From Pseudomonadota bacterium (GTDB lineage: Bacteria; Pseudomonadota; Gammaproteobacteria; Steroidobacterales; Steroidobacteraceae), in NCBI GenBank assembly GCA_019352035.1, contig JABBNZ010000001.1, positions 89,147 through 153,146 on the forward strand: DNA of 64,000 bases. Direction: 5' to 3'. A program made the position numbers and the translations under genes. Below are positions 1-9,934 of the stretch, in pieces. Each line of letters begins with the position of its first letter. Positions within the stretch are counted from its first letter, which is position 1. A model generated the notes under the pieces. It had not been told where the DNA came from, ran no database searches, and worked only from the letters and a program-made list of their open reading frames with translations.

Positions 1-915
1 GTCGACCGCCGTCTGATGCTCCGTCTCGGCGTTGAACTCCGCGCCGATCACGATCGCAAAGCCCTGCAGGTAGAACCACATGATGAGGACGATCACCCCG
101 CCCAACGCACCGTAAGTCTTGCCATAGGTGCCGAAATCCCGGATGTAGAGGGAGAAGAGAAAGCTCGCGGCCAGCCAGAGCGTGGCCGCGATGACCGAGC
201 CCCAGGTGACCCAGCGCCACTGGGCGTTCTGCCGGGAGGGCGCGTATCGATAGACGATGGCGAGGCCGAGGACGGCGAAGGCCCAGAGCAGGATCCAGCG
301 GATCACCAGCACCCCGAAGCTCACGAATTCCGGCAGCGGCAAATGCTGCAATGCCAGCGGCACGGCGAGGGTGAGCGCCAGCATCAACACGAAGCCCGCC
401 ACCGCACCGATCGCGAATCCCGCAGCGACCAGGACCCGCTTGAAGAAGCCGCGGCGCTCGCGCTCGGTATAGGCGATGTTGGTGGCGGACATGAGCGCCG
501 AGACGCCCTGGCTGGAATAGTAGATCGAGACGATGAGGCTCACGATCGCGCCGATGCCGAGGGTCTGATTGTGAGGTCTCGCCAGCGCCTGAAGCTGCGC
601 CTGGATGATGCTGGCGGCATCGTGCGGCAGGATGCCGTAGAAGGGAGAGATCTCCCTCGCCACCTGCGCGGGCGATGCGAACATGCCGTACACCGAGGCC
701 AGCACCGCCATGGCCGGAAACACGGCCAGCAGCGTGTTCAGGGCGACGCCGGACGCCACGAGGGACACGTTATCCTCCCCCAGCTTGTGCATGACGCGCA
801 GGAGAATGTCGCGCCACCCCGCGCGGGGAATTTCGCTCGGCGCGTGCGCGCCGCGGCCGCGGCCTGGCTCCTGGCGCTCGGCCTCGGGACTGGGGTGCGA
901 ATCAGGTGGGCGCAC
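1..915 (-). CDS. YihY/BrkB family inner-membrane protein, 3' end outside the window
   Basis: The minus strand carries 305 codons of a polytopic membrane protein that runs off the left edge. Readable landmarks include IPRAGWRDILLRV near the N-terminus, a long hydrophobic series, and the late segment GTYGKTYGALGGVIVLIMW, which is characteristic of the YihY/BrkB family (once misnamed ribonuclease BN). Members have about six transmembrane helices and an unsettled transport or envelope role. An in-frame stop lies just upstream of the chosen GTG at 915. The next in-frame ATG, at about 790, would remove the conserved IPRAGW segment, so I prefer the GTG. It is divergent from the sensor kinase gene. 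The family call is firm; the start is moderate. Confidence 0.8.
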   Translation of the reverse strand, partial: MRPPDSHPSPEAERQEPGRGRGAHAPSEIPRAGWRDILLRVMHKLGEDNVSLVASGVALNTLLAVFPAMAVLASVYGMFASPAQVAREISPFYGILPHDAASIIQAQLQALARPHNQTLGIGAIVSLIVSIYYSSQGVSALMSATNIAYTERERRGFFKRVLVAAGFAIGAVAGFVLMLALTLAVPLALQHLPLPEFVSFGVLVIRWILLWAFAVLGLAIVYRYAPSRQNAQWRWVTWGSVIAATLWLAASFLFSLYIRDFGTYGKTYGALGGVIVLIMWFYLQGFAIVIGAEFNAETEHQTAVD

Positions 916-1051
916 GCGGTACGCCGAGCAACCGCTATTCCCGCGTCACTGGACTGCGATAGTCGCGCAAGGCGTAGGACTCGGCGCGCTCGAGGCAGTC
1001 CTCATCGAGGGTGGGGTTGGTGTTGTGGCCGCCCGGCCGAGGAAGCGGATC

Positions 1052-1073
1052 ATCATGAATCGCGCCTCATGAT
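1052..1073. promoter_or_regulatory. inverted repeat in the gap before the sensor kinase
   Basis: ATCATGA and TCATGAT are perfect 7-base arms separated by 8 bases, in the 228-base gap between the divergent YihY and sensor kinase genes. The position suits an operator, but no binding protein can be named from the sequence. Confidence 0.3.
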
Positions 1074-1143
1074 TTTCATGAGTCGCGGACCGCGCGGCGC
1101 TGCTAGGATGGCGCTGGAAATTCAGAGCATCCGGGCATTGGCG

Positions 1144-2304
1144 ATGAAGCTGCGCACACGCCTGCATTTGGTGGTCACCGGCCTCGCGATCGTGTGGGCG
1201 ATCGTCCTGGTCGCGTCCGAGGCGCAGCTCACGCGGGCGCGCATCCGGGAGGACATCGAGGCGTCCAATCAGGTGACCATCCAGCTCCTCGGCCGCCTGG
1301 TGGGCATCTACTGGCGCGCCGGCGGCACGCAGAGCCTGATCGGTCTTCTGACACAACTCGGGCACGTGCGCTCCAACGACATCGTCCTGACCTATCGCGG
1401 CGGACCGGTGCTCTATCATTCGCCGCCCGCCACCTACAAGGCGGGTCACTATGCCCCGGCCTGGTTCGCGCACTTCGTCGCGCCGAAGGTGCCCCGTTAC
1501 GTTTTCCCGCTTCCCTCGGGCCTCGAGCTCATCGTGCGGGCCGCGCCGTCACGCGGCGTCCTCGACGGCTGGGACGCCGTCAGACGGCTCCTGGCCGTCG
1601 CCGCGGTCATGCTCCTCATCGTCAACGGCCTCGCGCTCTGGATCGTCGAGCGGGCGGTGGCGCCCCTGGTGATCGAGCAGCGGCTCGAGGAGGAGCGGCG
1701 CCTGATTGCGCACGAGCTGCACGATGAGTTCGGCCAATCGGTGACGGCGATCCGCAGCCTCGCCCAGGCGATCGTCGGACAGTCGAGCCAGCCGCCGATG
1801 CAGGAGGCGGCGCGGCTCATTTCGGCGGAGGCTGCGAGACTGTATGACGCCATGCATGGCCTCATACCGCGGCTGGCGCCGGCCGCTCTGGAGACCCTGA
1901 GCCTTTCCGAGGCGCTCGAGGGCCTCGTGCGCGACCTGCAGCGCCGGCACCCTTCCGTCGTGCTCACGCTGCGGCAGGAGTTGGCCTGCGATCCGGACCC
2001 GGGCGTCTCACTTGCCGCTTACCGCGTCGCACAGGAGGGTCTGGTCAACGCTTTGCGCCATGCGCATGCGTCGCGGATCGACGTCGAGCTGCGCGCCGAG
2101 AGAGGCAGCCTCACGGTGTCGGTGATGGACGATGGTGTTGGGCTGCCGGAGGACTGGTCCCGGCCGGGACATTACGGGCTGCGGGGACTCGGCGATCGAG
2201 TGGGCCATCTGGGCGGCAAGCTGACGCTGCGCAAGCGCGGCGCCCGCGGCACGCTCGTCGCGGCGCAGCTCCCTCTCGCCGGCCTGCCACAGGTGAGCGC
2301 ATGA
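1144..2304 (+). CDS. NarL-type sensor histidine kinase
   Basis: Predicted membrane sensor kinase of 386 residues. A transmembrane segment lies at about 8-26, followed by an extracytoplasmic domain of about 120 residues and a second transmembrane segment at about 147-167. A short linker leads to a HisKA_3-type dimerisation region whose phospho-acceptor motif is AHELHDEFGQ (His193 expected). The C-terminal HATPase domain shows EGLVNALRHAHAS (N box), DDGVGLP (G1) and GLRGLGDRV (G2). It should autophosphorylate and pass phosphate to the response regulator encoded directly downstream, with which it overlaps by ATGA. The open frame extends far upstream, but that part is antisense to the YihY gene; ATG 1144 is where homology-like sequence begins. 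The stimulus is unknown. Confidence 0.88.
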   Translation: MKLRTRLHLVVTGLAIVWAIVLVASEAQLTRARIREDIEASNQVTIQLLGRLVGIYWRAGGTQSLIGLLTQLGHVRSNDIVLTYRGGPVLYHSPPATYKAGHYAPAWFAHFVAPKVPRYVFPLPSGLELIVRAAPSRGVLDGWDAVRRLLAVAAVMLLIVNGLALWIVERAVAPLVIEQRLEEERRLIAHELHDEFGQSVTAIRSLAQAIVGQSSQPPMQEAARLISAEAARLYDAMHGLIPRLAPAALETLSLSEALEGLVRDLQRRHPSVVLTLRQELACDPDPGVSLAAYRVAQEGLVNALRHAHASRIDVELRAERGSLTVSVMDDGVGLPEDWSRPGHYGLRGLGDRVGHLGGKLTLRKRGARGTLVAAQLPLAGLPQVSA

Positions 2305-2936
2305 TCCGTGTCCTGCTGGTCGACGATCATGCGGTGGTTCGCACCGGTTTCAGGCTGCTGCTGCAGGTCCGGCCCGACGTGAGCGTCGTCGGGGAGGGCG
2401 ATTCCGGCGAGGCAGCCTGCCAGCGCTACCTCGAGCTGTCGCCCGATGTGGTGGTCATGGATATCGCGATGCCCGGCATGGGCGGCATCGAAGCGCTGCG
2501 GCGCATCCGCGCCCATGACCCGCGGGCGCGGGTGCTCGCACTGTCCGCGCACGATGATCCGATGCATGCGCGGCGGGCGTTGCGGGAGGGAGCGCTGGGA
2601 TTTCTCTCGAAGCGCAGCGCCCCCGAGGCCTTGCTCGAGGCGGTCGGAGACGTGAGCACCGGGCGCCGCTACATCGATCCGCGCGTCGCGCAGAGGCTGG
2701 CACTCGAGGACATCGAGGGAACCGAGTCATCGCCCATCAGACGGCTGTCGGAGCGGGAATTCGACGTCTTCGTCCGCCTGGCGCGCGGGGCCAGCGTGCA
2801 GCGCATCGCCGATGAGCTGAGGCTTTCGGCCTCCACCGTCGGCACGCATCTTTACAACGTCAAGCAGAAGCTCGGCGTGTCCAACCAATCCGAGCTGACA
2901 TTACTCGCCATTCGCCACGGCCTCATCGAGGCATGA
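2301..2936 (+). CDS. NarL/FixJ family response regulator
   Basis: Two-domain DNA-binding regulator of 211 residues. The receiver domain (about 1-120) has the acidic pair D8-D9, phospho-acceptor D54 in VVVMDIAMPGM and a conserved Lys in LSKRS near 104. The C-terminal LuxR-type helix-turn-helix (about 148-205) reads LSEREFDVFVRLARGAS and RIADELRLSASTVGTHLYN. The start overlaps the kinase stop (ATGA), so the two are translationally coupled and form a cognate pair. It converges on the SWIM-domain gene with only 21 bases between stops. Targets cannot be read from the sequence. NarL-family regulators control quinoprotein genes in some pseudomonads, but no such link is shown here. Confidence 0.92.
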   Translation: MIRVLLVDDHAVVRTGFRLLLQVRPDVSVVGEGDSGEAACQRYLELSPDVVVMDIAMPGMGGIEALRRIRAHDPRARVLALSAHDDPMHARRALREGALGFLSKRSAPEALLEAVGDVSTGRRYIDPRVAQRLALEDIEGTESSPIRRLSEREFDVFVRLARGASVQRIADELRLSASTVGTHLYNVKQKLGVSNQSELTLLAIRHGLIEA

Positions 2937-2939
2937 CAC

Positions 2940-2958
2940 AAATCGTCTGGAGCGATTT
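2940..2958 (+). repeat. AAATCGC-type hairpin repeat, copy 1
   Basis: AAATCG and CGATTT arms enclose TCTGGAG, between the convergent stops of the response regulator and the SWIM-domain gene. It shares the oriented core GGAGCGATTT with copies at 38057, 38101, 48806 (reverse) and 50975 (reverse). The location would suit a bidirectional terminator, though only four T bases follow the stem. Confidence 0.6.
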
Positions 2959-3230
2959 TACTTCGCGCATCCCTGCGCTCCGGCCCTGCGGGCGGTCAGA
3001 CGCTCCAGCGAGCGCCGGGCGGCGGCTTTGGCGATGTGCTTGCACCAGAGGAGGGCCTCGCGCCGCCCCTGGCGGCGGAACTTCTCGCAGTCGCAAGTCC
3101 ACTCGATGCGCTCCTCGCTCGTCAGCAGCACGTGCACCGTATGGCCGGCGAAGCGATAGGTGCCCAGGACCGCGACGTCACTGCCGGGAGGCGGGCGTTT
3201 GGGGAGCCGGAAAGGCATGCGCTCGAGCAT
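2958..3230 (-). CDS. small SWIM-type zinc-finger protein
   Basis: Short 90-residue protein. Its only recognisable feature is a compact Cys/His cluster: CDC at about 47-49, then WCKH followed by IAKAAA about 14 residues later, the CxCx(n)CxH spacing of a SWIM zinc finger. SWIM domains bind nucleic acid or proteins, often beside helicases. Here the neighbour on the same strand is the Lhr-type helicase gene ending upstream at 3345, which may be relevant. The last dozen residues come from repeat-like sequence at the gene's end. The exact function is unknown. Confidence 0.6.
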   Translation of the reverse strand: MLERMPFRLPKRPPPGSDVAVLGTYRFAGHTVHVLLTSEERIEWTCDCEKFRRQGRREALLWCKHIAKAAARRSLERLTARRAGAQGCAK

Positions 3231-3344
3231 ATCGCGGCCCGGCTGTGGAGCGCTTGTGCATAAGCTGTGCGCCGGCTGTGATTCATGGCGGCAGCGCCGG
3301 AAAATCCTCGCAGGGCGCGGCGGCCGCGCGATCCGGGCGCGGTA

Positions 3345-6300
3345 TCAGCCGATGTCGGCGAGAGCGGCGGGCACGTGCCGCCGCAAGAGCGCGTTGCGCG
3401 CCTGCCACTGCGCTGCGGCGTCCAGCGTCTCGAGGAAATGCACCTCCCCGCCTGCCAGGGTGGCGAGCGGCAGCCCGTCGCGATAGAGAACCCTGTTGCC
3501 GGCAAGGGCGGGCAGCCGCGGGCCCGGGCTCAGGATTCCGAGGAGGTTGAGCGGATCGGCCGCGCTGAGCGACACCCATTCCTCGCTTCGCGGCCGGCGG
3601 CGCACCTCGCGCAGGAGTCCGACCGCCTCGGGGGCGGCGAACTGCTCGCCGGAGAGGCCGGCGACGAAGCGGCCGCCGCGGATCTCGCCTCGCGCCTCGA
3701 GGCGCCGGTAGCAGAAGAGGAGCTCCCGCCAGGGCGGCAGCCACTGCGCCTCGCGCGCGATCAGGCGCCAGAAGACGACGCCCCAGCGCCGCAACAGCCC
3801 GCGGGCGACGAGCTCGATCGTGTCAGGATCCGTGCGCTGGGGCGCGGCGGCATCGTGCTCGCGGCGCACCCGCGCCCAACGGCCCGCGCAGTCCATGCCG
3901 AAGAGCGCGCGCCGGCGACGGCGCGCAGACGTGGAGGATCTGCGGCGCTCCGAGGGAACCAGCAGGGCGCGCAGGCCGCCGAAGCTGTCGGAGTTGACGA
4001 GGCCGAGGCCCACCAGCTCCGCCAGCCCTTCCTCGGCCTGCGAGGGCAGGAGGCCAGTGCCCTCCACGATCTCGTCGAAGAACGACGCGCCGTGGGCGCC
4101 GAGATGGTCCAACACCCGGCGCGCGTTGGATGACGGCGCGCCGGCATCGACCGGACCGGCGAGCGTGGTCCAGGCGCGCAGGCTCCGCCGGCTGAGGAGT
4201 GCGATCGGCGTCGCCCGGACGGGGCCCGCGGCGGGACCCGACTCGGCTCTGCGCCGCGCCATCCGTGTCCAGACGAAGCGCCCCGCGAGGCATTGCTCAT
4301 CGAGCCAAGTCGGATCGTACTCGTTGATCCGCGCCGGCAGGATCTCCGTTTCCCACGCGCCTGCCGGGGCCTCGAAACCTTCGAGCTGCGCGAGGACCGC
4401 GGCCACGGCGTCGGGACCTTCCATGCGCGCGCGCGGCGCGGCGCGCTGCCATTCGAGCAGAAATCGCAGCAGGTCCCGGGGCTCGACCGGCTCGATCTGC
4501 GCGCGCAGGCGCTTCACGGTATAGCGATGGATGCGCGCGAGCAGCCCGCGCTCGCACCACTCCCCATCCTCGGGCGCCTGCGCGGTGAACCGGCCGTGCA
4601 TCACGGATCCTTCCGCCTGCAGCGCGGCGAGCGCCGCGGCCATTCGGCCGGGGGAGACTCCCAGCGGCGCCGCGAGGGCCGCGGCGGCGGTCGGGCCGAG
4701 GCCCAGAAGCCGGCCGCGCGCGATCTCGCGCAGCGCCTCCTCAGCGCTCCAGGACCGGGCATACGAGGCGGGAGGGACGAGGGGCGGTTCCGGCCGGGCA
4801 TCGGGAAAGATCGCCTGCAGGAGCGGCAGGCGCTCGGCGGTAATCCAGAGCATCGCTTCCTCCACCGTCAGCCGCGCGGCCCTGCCGGCTTCGGCGAGGG
4901 ACGCGGCCCACGCAGCCCAGTCCGGTCGCTTGCCGACCTCGGCCTCCGCCATGAATGTCAGCCAGCCCAGCGCATCGTGCAGCTCATCGGCGTCGGCCGC
5001 ATCGGGCCACGCTTGCTCGCGCACCCGGCCGATGGCCGCAGGATCCAGCGCGCCCAGATCGCCCGCCGCCTCCGGATCGAGCCAGCGGCGACTCAACACC
5101 GCCTGTGTGCGCCGCTCCTCGAGCGGGGCATCATCCAGGAACGCGTAGGGCCGCGCCGACAATACCTCCAGCGCGAGCGGCGAGGGTTCGGTGAGATCCC
5201 GCGCGGCGGCGCGGATGGCGCCGCTCTCCAGTCCCCGCAGCAGCGCTTCCAGTCCCTCGATGTCCATCGCCTCTTCCAGGCAATCGCGGATCGCCTGCCG
5301 GACGAGCGGATGGTCGGGGATCTCGAGCTCGCCGGAGAGATTCTCCGCGCAAGCCACCTGGTCGGGGAACACCGAGGCCAGGAGGTCCTGCGCCGCCATG
5401 CGCGCGAGCGGCGCCGGCACCCTGCGGCCGCCGCGAAACCGCGGCAGCGCGAGCGCGATCGCCGCGCTCCAGCGCCAGCGCGCGGGAAACATCGGCGCCG
5501 CGCACAGCGCCTGCACCAGGAGCGGGCGCACCGTGTTGGAATGCAGATAGCGCGCGACCTCCGCGAGCTCGAAGCTGTGCGCGGTGGTGAGCGACAGCAC
5601 GATCGCATCCTCGGTCGCGGCGGCCTGCAGCTCGAAGTTGAACGAGCGGCAGAAGCGCTTGCGCAGCGCGAGTCCCCAGGCGCGGTTCACGCGGCTGCCG
5701 AAGGGCGAGTGGATGAGCAGCTGCATGCCGCCCGCCTCGTCGAAGAAGCGCTCGAGGACCACCGTTTCCCGGGTGGGCAGGACGCCCAGAGCCGCGCGCG
5801 CGGCCGCAAGGTAGCCCGCGGCCTGCACCGCCGCCGGCCCGTCCACGCCGACTTCCTCCTCGAGCCAGCGTACCGCCGCCTCGAGGCCGCCCTCGAGGCG
5901 GCTCTCGATCTCCCGGCGCAGCCGCGAAACCCCCTGCGACAGCTCGTCCGACCGTCCGGGCGCCTCGCCCAGCCAGAAGGGGATCGAGGGCGGCTGGCCA
6001 TGCGCATCCTCCACCCGCACCGTGCCCTGCTCGACGCGCAGGATGCGGTAGGAGGTGTTGCCCAGCTGGAAGACATCGCCCTGCAGGCTCTCGACGGCGA
6101 AGTCCTCGTTGACCGTCCCGACCGGCTGGGACTGCGGCTCGAGCAACACCGTGTAATCGGCCGTATCGGGTATCGTCCCGCCGGAGGTCAGCGCGATGAG
6201 GCGCGCGCCGCGCCGGCCGCGCATTTTGCGGTTGACGGCGTCGTAATGGATCAGCGCGGCGCGGCGGCCGCGCCGCGTGGTGAAGCCCTCGGCGAGCATC

Positions 6301-7667
6301 CGTACGATCTCATCGAGCTCGGCGCGCTGCAGGTCGCGATAGGGATAGGCGCCCCGCCACAGGGCGAAGAGCTCGTCCACGTCCCATTCGCGCGTCGCCA
6401 CCTCTGCCACGATCTGCTGCGCGAGGACATCGAGCGGCTTCGCGGGCATGCGCAGCCGGTCGAGCTCTCCCCGGCGCACGCAGTCGAGCAGCGCCGCGCA
6501 CTCGATGAGGTCATCGCGGGACAGCGGGAAGAGCCTGCCCTTGGGCGTTGTGCCGAGACTGTGTCCGGAGCGTCCGACGCGCTGCAGCAGGGCGGCGATG
6601 GACCGCGGCGAGCCGAGCTGACAGACGAGATCCACCTCGCCGATGTCGATTCCCAACTCGAGCGATGCGGTGGCGACGAGCGCCTTGAGCTCCCCGCGCT
6701 TCAGCCGCGACTCGGCCTCGAGCCGCCGGTCCTTCGCCATGCTGCCGTGGTGGGCCGCGACCTGCGTCTCGCCCATGCGCTGCGACAGGTGGCGCGCGAC
6801 CCGCTCGGCGTGGCGGCGGGTGTTGACGAAGATCAGCGTCGTGCGGTGCTCGCCTGCGAGCTGCGCGAGCCGGTCGTAGACCTGCGTCCAGACATCTCCC
6901 GACATGACCGCTTCGAGCGGCGCCGGCGGCACCTCGATCTGCAGGTCCCGGCGCCGCGCATGACCGACGTCGATGATGGCGCAATCGGCCCGGCCGTCGG
7001 CGAGCAGCTGCCGGGTGCCCACGAGAAAGCGCGCGACCTCGTCGATCGGCCGCTGGGTGGCGGAGAGGCCGATGCGCGTCAGCCTGCGGCCGGTGAGGGC
7101 CTCCAGCCGCTCGAGCGACAGGGCGAGGTGCAGGCCGCGCTTGCTGCCCACCATCGCATGGATCTCATCCACGATGACGCTGCGCACGCTCGCCAGCATG
7201 CGGCGGCCGGATTCCGAGCCGAGGAGGATGTAGAGCGACTCCGGGGTCGTCACCACGATGTGCGGCGGGCGCCGATGCATGCTCCGCCGCTCGTGCTGCG
7301 GCGTGTCGCCGGTGCGCACCGAGGCGCGGATCTGGAGCTCGGGCAGATCCATCGCTCGCAGCTCCTCGCGGATGCCCGCGAGCGGAACCTCGAGGTTGCG
7401 CCGGATGTCATTGGAGAGCGCCTTGAGCGGGGAGACGTACAGGATGTAGGTCTCGTCGCGCAATCCTCCGCGCTCCAGTCCTTCCCGCAGCAGCAGATCG
7501 ATGGCGGCCAGGAACGCGGCGAGTGTCTTGCCCGAGCCCGTGGGTGCGGCGATCAGCGTATGGCGCCCGGCCCGGATCGCCGGCCACGCCTGCTGTTGCG
7601 CAGGCGTCGGCGCCTCGAAGGCGCGCTCGAGCCAGCGGCTGACGGCGGAGTGAAAGGCTTCAGGCAT
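3345..7667 (-). CDS. lhr: Lhr-type large ATP-dependent helicase
   Basis: Superfamily 2 helicase of 1440 residues. Walker A APTGSGKT lies at about 41-48, the DEIH box (motif II) at 167-170, a GLSATQ motif III follows, and the second RecA domain ends in an arginine-finger motif QRVGRSGH. After the Lhr core (about 850 residues) comes a long C-terminal extension, so it is the long bacterial Lhr form. Lhr proteins translocate 3'-5' on single-stranded DNA and unwind RNA-DNA hybrids; the C-terminal region of the E. coli protein has been linked to uracil-DNA processing. The frame is open 60 codons further upstream, but that stretch overlaps the divergent DUF3014 gene, so ATG 7667 is chosen. The gap to the divergent gene is about 90 bases. 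Confidence 0.92.
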   Translation of the reverse strand: MPEAFHSAVSRWLERAFEAPTPAQQQAWPAIRAGRHTLIAAPTGSGKTLAAFLAAIDLLLREGLERGGLRDETYILYVSPLKALSNDIRRNLEVPLAGIREELRAMDLPELQIRASVRTGDTPQHERRSMHRRPPHIVVTTPESLYILLGSESGRRMLASVRSVIVDEIHAMVGSKRGLHLALSLERLEALTGRRLTRIGLSATQRPIDEVARFLVGTRQLLADGRADCAIIDVGHARRRDLQIEVPPAPLEAVMSGDVWTQVYDRLAQLAGEHRTTLIFVNTRRHAERVARHLSQRMGETQVAAHHGSMAKDRRLEAESRLKRGELKALVATASLELGIDIGEVDLVCQLGSPRSIAALLQRVGRSGHSLGTTPKGRLFPLSRDDLIECAALLDCVRRGELDRLRMPAKPLDVLAQQIVAEVATREWDVDELFALWRGAYPYRDLQRAELDEIVRMLAEGFTTRRGRRAALIHYDAVNRKMRGRRGARLIALTSGGTIPDTADYTVLLEPQSQPVGTVNEDFAVESLQGDVFQLGNTSYRILRVEQGTVRVEDAHGQPPSIPFWLGEAPGRSDELSQGVSRLRREIESRLEGGLEAAVRWLEEEVGVDGPAAVQAAGYLAAARAALGVLPTRETVVLERFFDEAGGMQLLIHSPFGSRVNRAWGLALRKRFCRSFNFELQAAATEDAIVLSLTTAHSFELAEVARYLHSNTVRPLLVQALCAAPMFPARWRWSAAIALALPRFRGGRRVPAPLARMAAQDLLASVFPDQVACAENLSGELEIPDHPLVRQAIRDCLEEAMDIEGLEALLRGLESGAIRAAARDLTEPSPLALEVLSARPYAFLDDAPLEERRTQAVLSRRWLDPEAAGDLGALDPAAIGRVREQAWPDAADADELHDALGWLTFMAEAEVGKRPDWAAWAASLAEAGRAARLTVEEAMLWITAERLPLLQAIFPDARPEPPLVPPASYARSWSAEEALREIARGRLLGLGPTAAAALAAPLGVSPGRMAAALAALQAEGSVMHGRFTAQAPEDGEWCERGLLARIHRYTVKRLRAQIEPVEPRDLLRFLLEWQRAAPRARMEGPDAVAAVLAQLEGFEAPAGAWETEILPARINEYDPTWLDEQCLAGRFVWTRMARRRAESGPAAGPVRATPIALLSRRSLRAWTTLAGPVDAGAPSSNARRVLDHLGAHGASFFDEIVEGTGLLPSQAEEGLAELVGLGLVNSDSFGGLRALLVPSERRRSSTSARRRRRALFGMDCAGRWARVRREHDAAAPQRTDPDTIELVARGLLRRWGVVFWRLIAREAQWLPPWRELLFCYRRLEARGEIRGGRFVAGLSGEQFAAPEAVGLLREVRRRPRSEEWVSLSAADPLNLLGILSPGPRLPALAGNRVLYRDGLPLATLAGGEVHFLETLDAAAQWQARNALLRRHVPAALADIG

Positions 7668-7755
7668 AGGGTTCGCGCAGGGGTGAGGCTCAAGTGCGAT
7701 CCGCCTGCGAACAGAGTAGAGTATCGCGATTCCTGAATCTGTGGAGAGCCGCGGG

Positions 7756-8736
7756 ATGTGGAATAAGGCGACGGACCCCGAGGAGTCCTTCCGGGACAAG
7801 GCCATCTGGTGGTCGGCCGGGATCGTCATCGCCGCCGCCATCGCCATCGGGGTGTACTACCGGTACTACTCGGCGGTGCCGGCAACTTCCGCGCAGCACC
7901 CCGCCGTGACGCAGCAGCTGCCCGCGCCGCCGCCCGCGCCCGCCATCCAGCACCCGATCCCGCCCGCGGCGGAGCAGACGCAGAAGCCGCTTCCGCCGCT
8001 CGATCAGAGCGACCCGGTCGCCCGCGACTCGCTGGCCGGGCTCCTCGGCGAACCCGCCGTGGCGAAGTTCCTCGTGACCCATCATGTCATCCGGGACATC
8101 GTGGTCACCGTGGACAATCTCCCCCGCGGAAAGGTCGCCGCGGAGCTGCGGCCGGTGCAGCCGACCGCCGGCGCCACGATGGTCGACAACCAGGGCGGCA
8201 CGACGGTCCTCAGCCCGCAGAATTACGCGCGCTATGCGCCGTTCGTCGATGTCGTGCGCTCGCTCGACCCCAAGGCGCTGGCGGCCGTCTACTTCCGGAT
8301 GTATCCGCTCTTCCAACAGGCGTACGAGAGCCTCGGTTACCCCGGGAAGTATTTCAATGACCGGCTGGTGCAGGCCATCGACAGTCTGCTCGCCACCCCT
8401 GATGTCCAGGGGCCCATCGTGCTCGTGCGGCCCAAGGTGTTCTATCAGTTCGCCGACCCCAAGCTCGAGGCCCTGCCCGCCGGACAGAAGCTGCTGATCC
8501 GCATGGGCCCGCAGAACGCCGGCATCATCAAGGCGAAGCTGAAGGCGCTGCGTGCGGCGATCACGGCGACGCCGCCGCAGATGACCCAGCCCGCTCAGGG
8601 CGCCGCGCCGGCGCAAGGCGGCTCGGGGACGCAGCCGAGTGCGCCCGGGCAGGGCAACTCGGGGGCACAGACCAGCCCGATGCCGCAAGGGACGCAGGCC
8701 ACGCCCGCCAATCCGCCAGCGCAGCCGCAACCGTAG
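7756..8736 (+). CDS. DUF3014 domain membrane-anchored protein
   Basis: Protein of 326 residues with one transmembrane helix (about 20-40), then a Pro/Ala-rich spacer and a globular domain with [26 protein letters not shown] and [15 protein letters not shown], which I recognise as DUF3014. The C-terminus is a low-complexity Gln/Pro/Ala/Gly tail. The helix followed by a proline-rich linker suggests a periplasm-facing anchored protein. An in-frame GTG at 7741 is an alternative start. It is followed closely by a lipoprotein gene on the same strand, so both may act at the envelope. Function is not established for the family. Confidence 0.75.
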   Translation: MWNKATDPEESFRDKAIWWSAGIVIAAAIAIGVYYRYYSAVPATSAQHPAVTQQLPAPPPAPAIQHPIPPAAEQTQKPLPPLDQSDPVARDSLAGLLGEPAVAKFLVTHHVIRDIVVTVDNLPRGKVAAELRPVQPTAGATMVDNQGGTTVLSPQNYARYAPFVDVVRSLDPKALAAVYFRMYPLFQQAYESLGYPGKYFNDRLVQAIDSLLATPDVQGPIVLVRPKVFYQFADPKLEALPAGQKLLIRMGPQNAGIIKAKLKALRAAITATPPQMTQPAQGAAPAQGGSGTQPSAPGQGNSGAQTSPMPQGTQATPANPPAQPQP

Positions 8737-8770
8737 TCCGGGCGGCAGCCAACGCCTCCGCGCCGCAAGC

Positions 8771-9559
8771 ATGCCGCCGGCCCGCGGGACCGCTGCCGCC
8801 GCGCTGATTGCGCTGCTCGCCGTATTGTCGGGCTGCAGCCGCGGGCCGCATCACCCGGGCTGGGTGATTCACTCCGCCCTCGAGATGACCGGACCGGCGC
8901 CCGCCAGCGGCTATCGGCTGGTGTTTCCCTACATCGTCGGGGATTTCTACGGCGCGCCCACTACTGGTGATTTCGTCGTGCCGGTGAACCGGACCGACAG
9001 CGGCTTCACGCTCGACCTCAACCGGACGCAGGAAGCGCTCGAGAGTGAGCTGGGGCCTACCAATTTCAGTCTGCCGTTTCTCGAGATCACCCCCGCCGAG
9101 GCCCGTATCGCCAGGCTGGCTCCCGCCGCCCTGCAGCCCAACGGCATCGATTCGGTGGGCACGGTGGAGTGGCTCGATTCACGCTCGCGCCGGCCGCTGA
9201 TGTTGGTCTATGTCGACCGGCCGGCGCGCATCGAAGGCTCTCTCACCCGCGGCGGCGTCACGACTCGCTACGACATCCGGGTGGCCAAGGCAGGGTACGT
9301 ATGGATCGGCGGCATTCAGGCCGGCGAGCATGAGACGCTCTACACTGTCGTGCAGCCTCCCAGACATCTGGTACTGACGATCACCACCCGGCCATCGAAA
9401 TCCGCGGCGCAAGGTGCCGCTCGCGTCGGGACTCAGAGCGGCGAATTCATCGATACGGTCGGCGTTCTCGGCGCCCGGCGGCCGCAACGGCGAATACCTG
9501 ACGCCGCGGTGCCGGTGCATTCAGCGGTTGAATACGGTGCGCCCGCCGAACGCGAGTGA
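8771..9559 (+). CDS. predicted lipoprotein of unknown function
   Basis: A 262-residue exported protein. The N-terminus is a lipoprotein signal with lipobox LSGC after a hydrophobic stretch (AAALIALLAVLSGC), placing the acylated Cys at about 22. The rest looks like a soluble beta-rich domain with no motif I recognise. ATG 8771 is the start that puts the signal peptide at the N-terminus; the frame is open upstream but overlaps the end of the DUF3014 gene. The 35-base gap to that gene suggests co-transcription. No function is proposed. Confidence 0.6.
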   Translation: MPPARGTAAAALIALLAVLSGCSRGPHHPGWVIHSALEMTGPAPASGYRLVFPYIVGDFYGAPTTGDFVVPVNRTDSGFTLDLNRTQEALESELGPTNFSLPFLEITPAEARIARLAPAALQPNGIDSVGTVEWLDSRSRRPLMLVYVDRPARIEGSLTRGGVTTRYDIRVAKAGYVWIGGIQAGEHETLYTVVQPPRHLVLTITTRPSKSAAQGAARVGTQSGEFIDTVGVLGARRPQRRIPDAAVPVHSAVEYGAPAERE

Positions 9560-9934
9560 CTGTGCGCGCTCGCTCTCGATGTGAGATGGGAAGTCCGGTC
9601 TGCGGGCGCTCCGCTCCAAGCGACGTGCGTGCGCATCGAGGCGCTGCAGCGCGCAGGTCCGCGTAGCCGCTGCGTGTCGTCATGGGCGGGATGCTACCGT
9701 GGCGGCCGCGGGCCGAACATGGCGGCGGCGAAACTCGACGCTCGATGGGACAGTCGCGCGGCATGTTCCATGGACGGTGCAGAGGCATGCGATGACACAG
9801 ACGCCCGGAATCAGGAAAATTTCCCTTGCGAGCCCCGAGCGGATCCTTGAATGATGGCGCAGGAACCACCCAGGTATGATTTGCCGCCAGGGTCCGCCAC
9901 AGAAGGTGCGGCCGGCGGGAGAGGGGAGCTTGCA
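9560..9934. other. 375-base gap before the TonB receptor gene; no gene seen
   Basis: I see no coding sequence with a ribosome-binding site or a recognisable product on either strand. A TATGAT hexamer at 9875-9880 could be a -10 element for the receptor gene, but no good -35 box is correctly spaced. A ribosome-binding site GAGGGGAG at 9921-9928 belongs to the receptor gene. Confidence 0.4.

Noticed and set aside
16..1143. Long upstream extension of the sensor kinase frame
   Set aside because: It is antisense to the YihY/BrkB gene, highly charged and low-complexity, without domain features; the kinase begins at ATG 1144.
2301..2936. Naming the response regulator as the quinoprotein regulator (AgmR/ErbR type)
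   Set aside because: Same broad family only; the locus lies 18 kb away and no shared operator was found.
4293..7736. A 1147-codon plus-strand frame opposite the helicase gene
   Set aside because: Composition (Arg, Glu, His, Gln rich, no hydrophobic pattern) is that of a GC-rich shadow frame; the minus strand reads all Lhr motifs.
9581..9850. 89-codon frame before the TonB receptor gene
   Set aside because: No ribosome-binding site, no recognisable features, and shadow-like composition.
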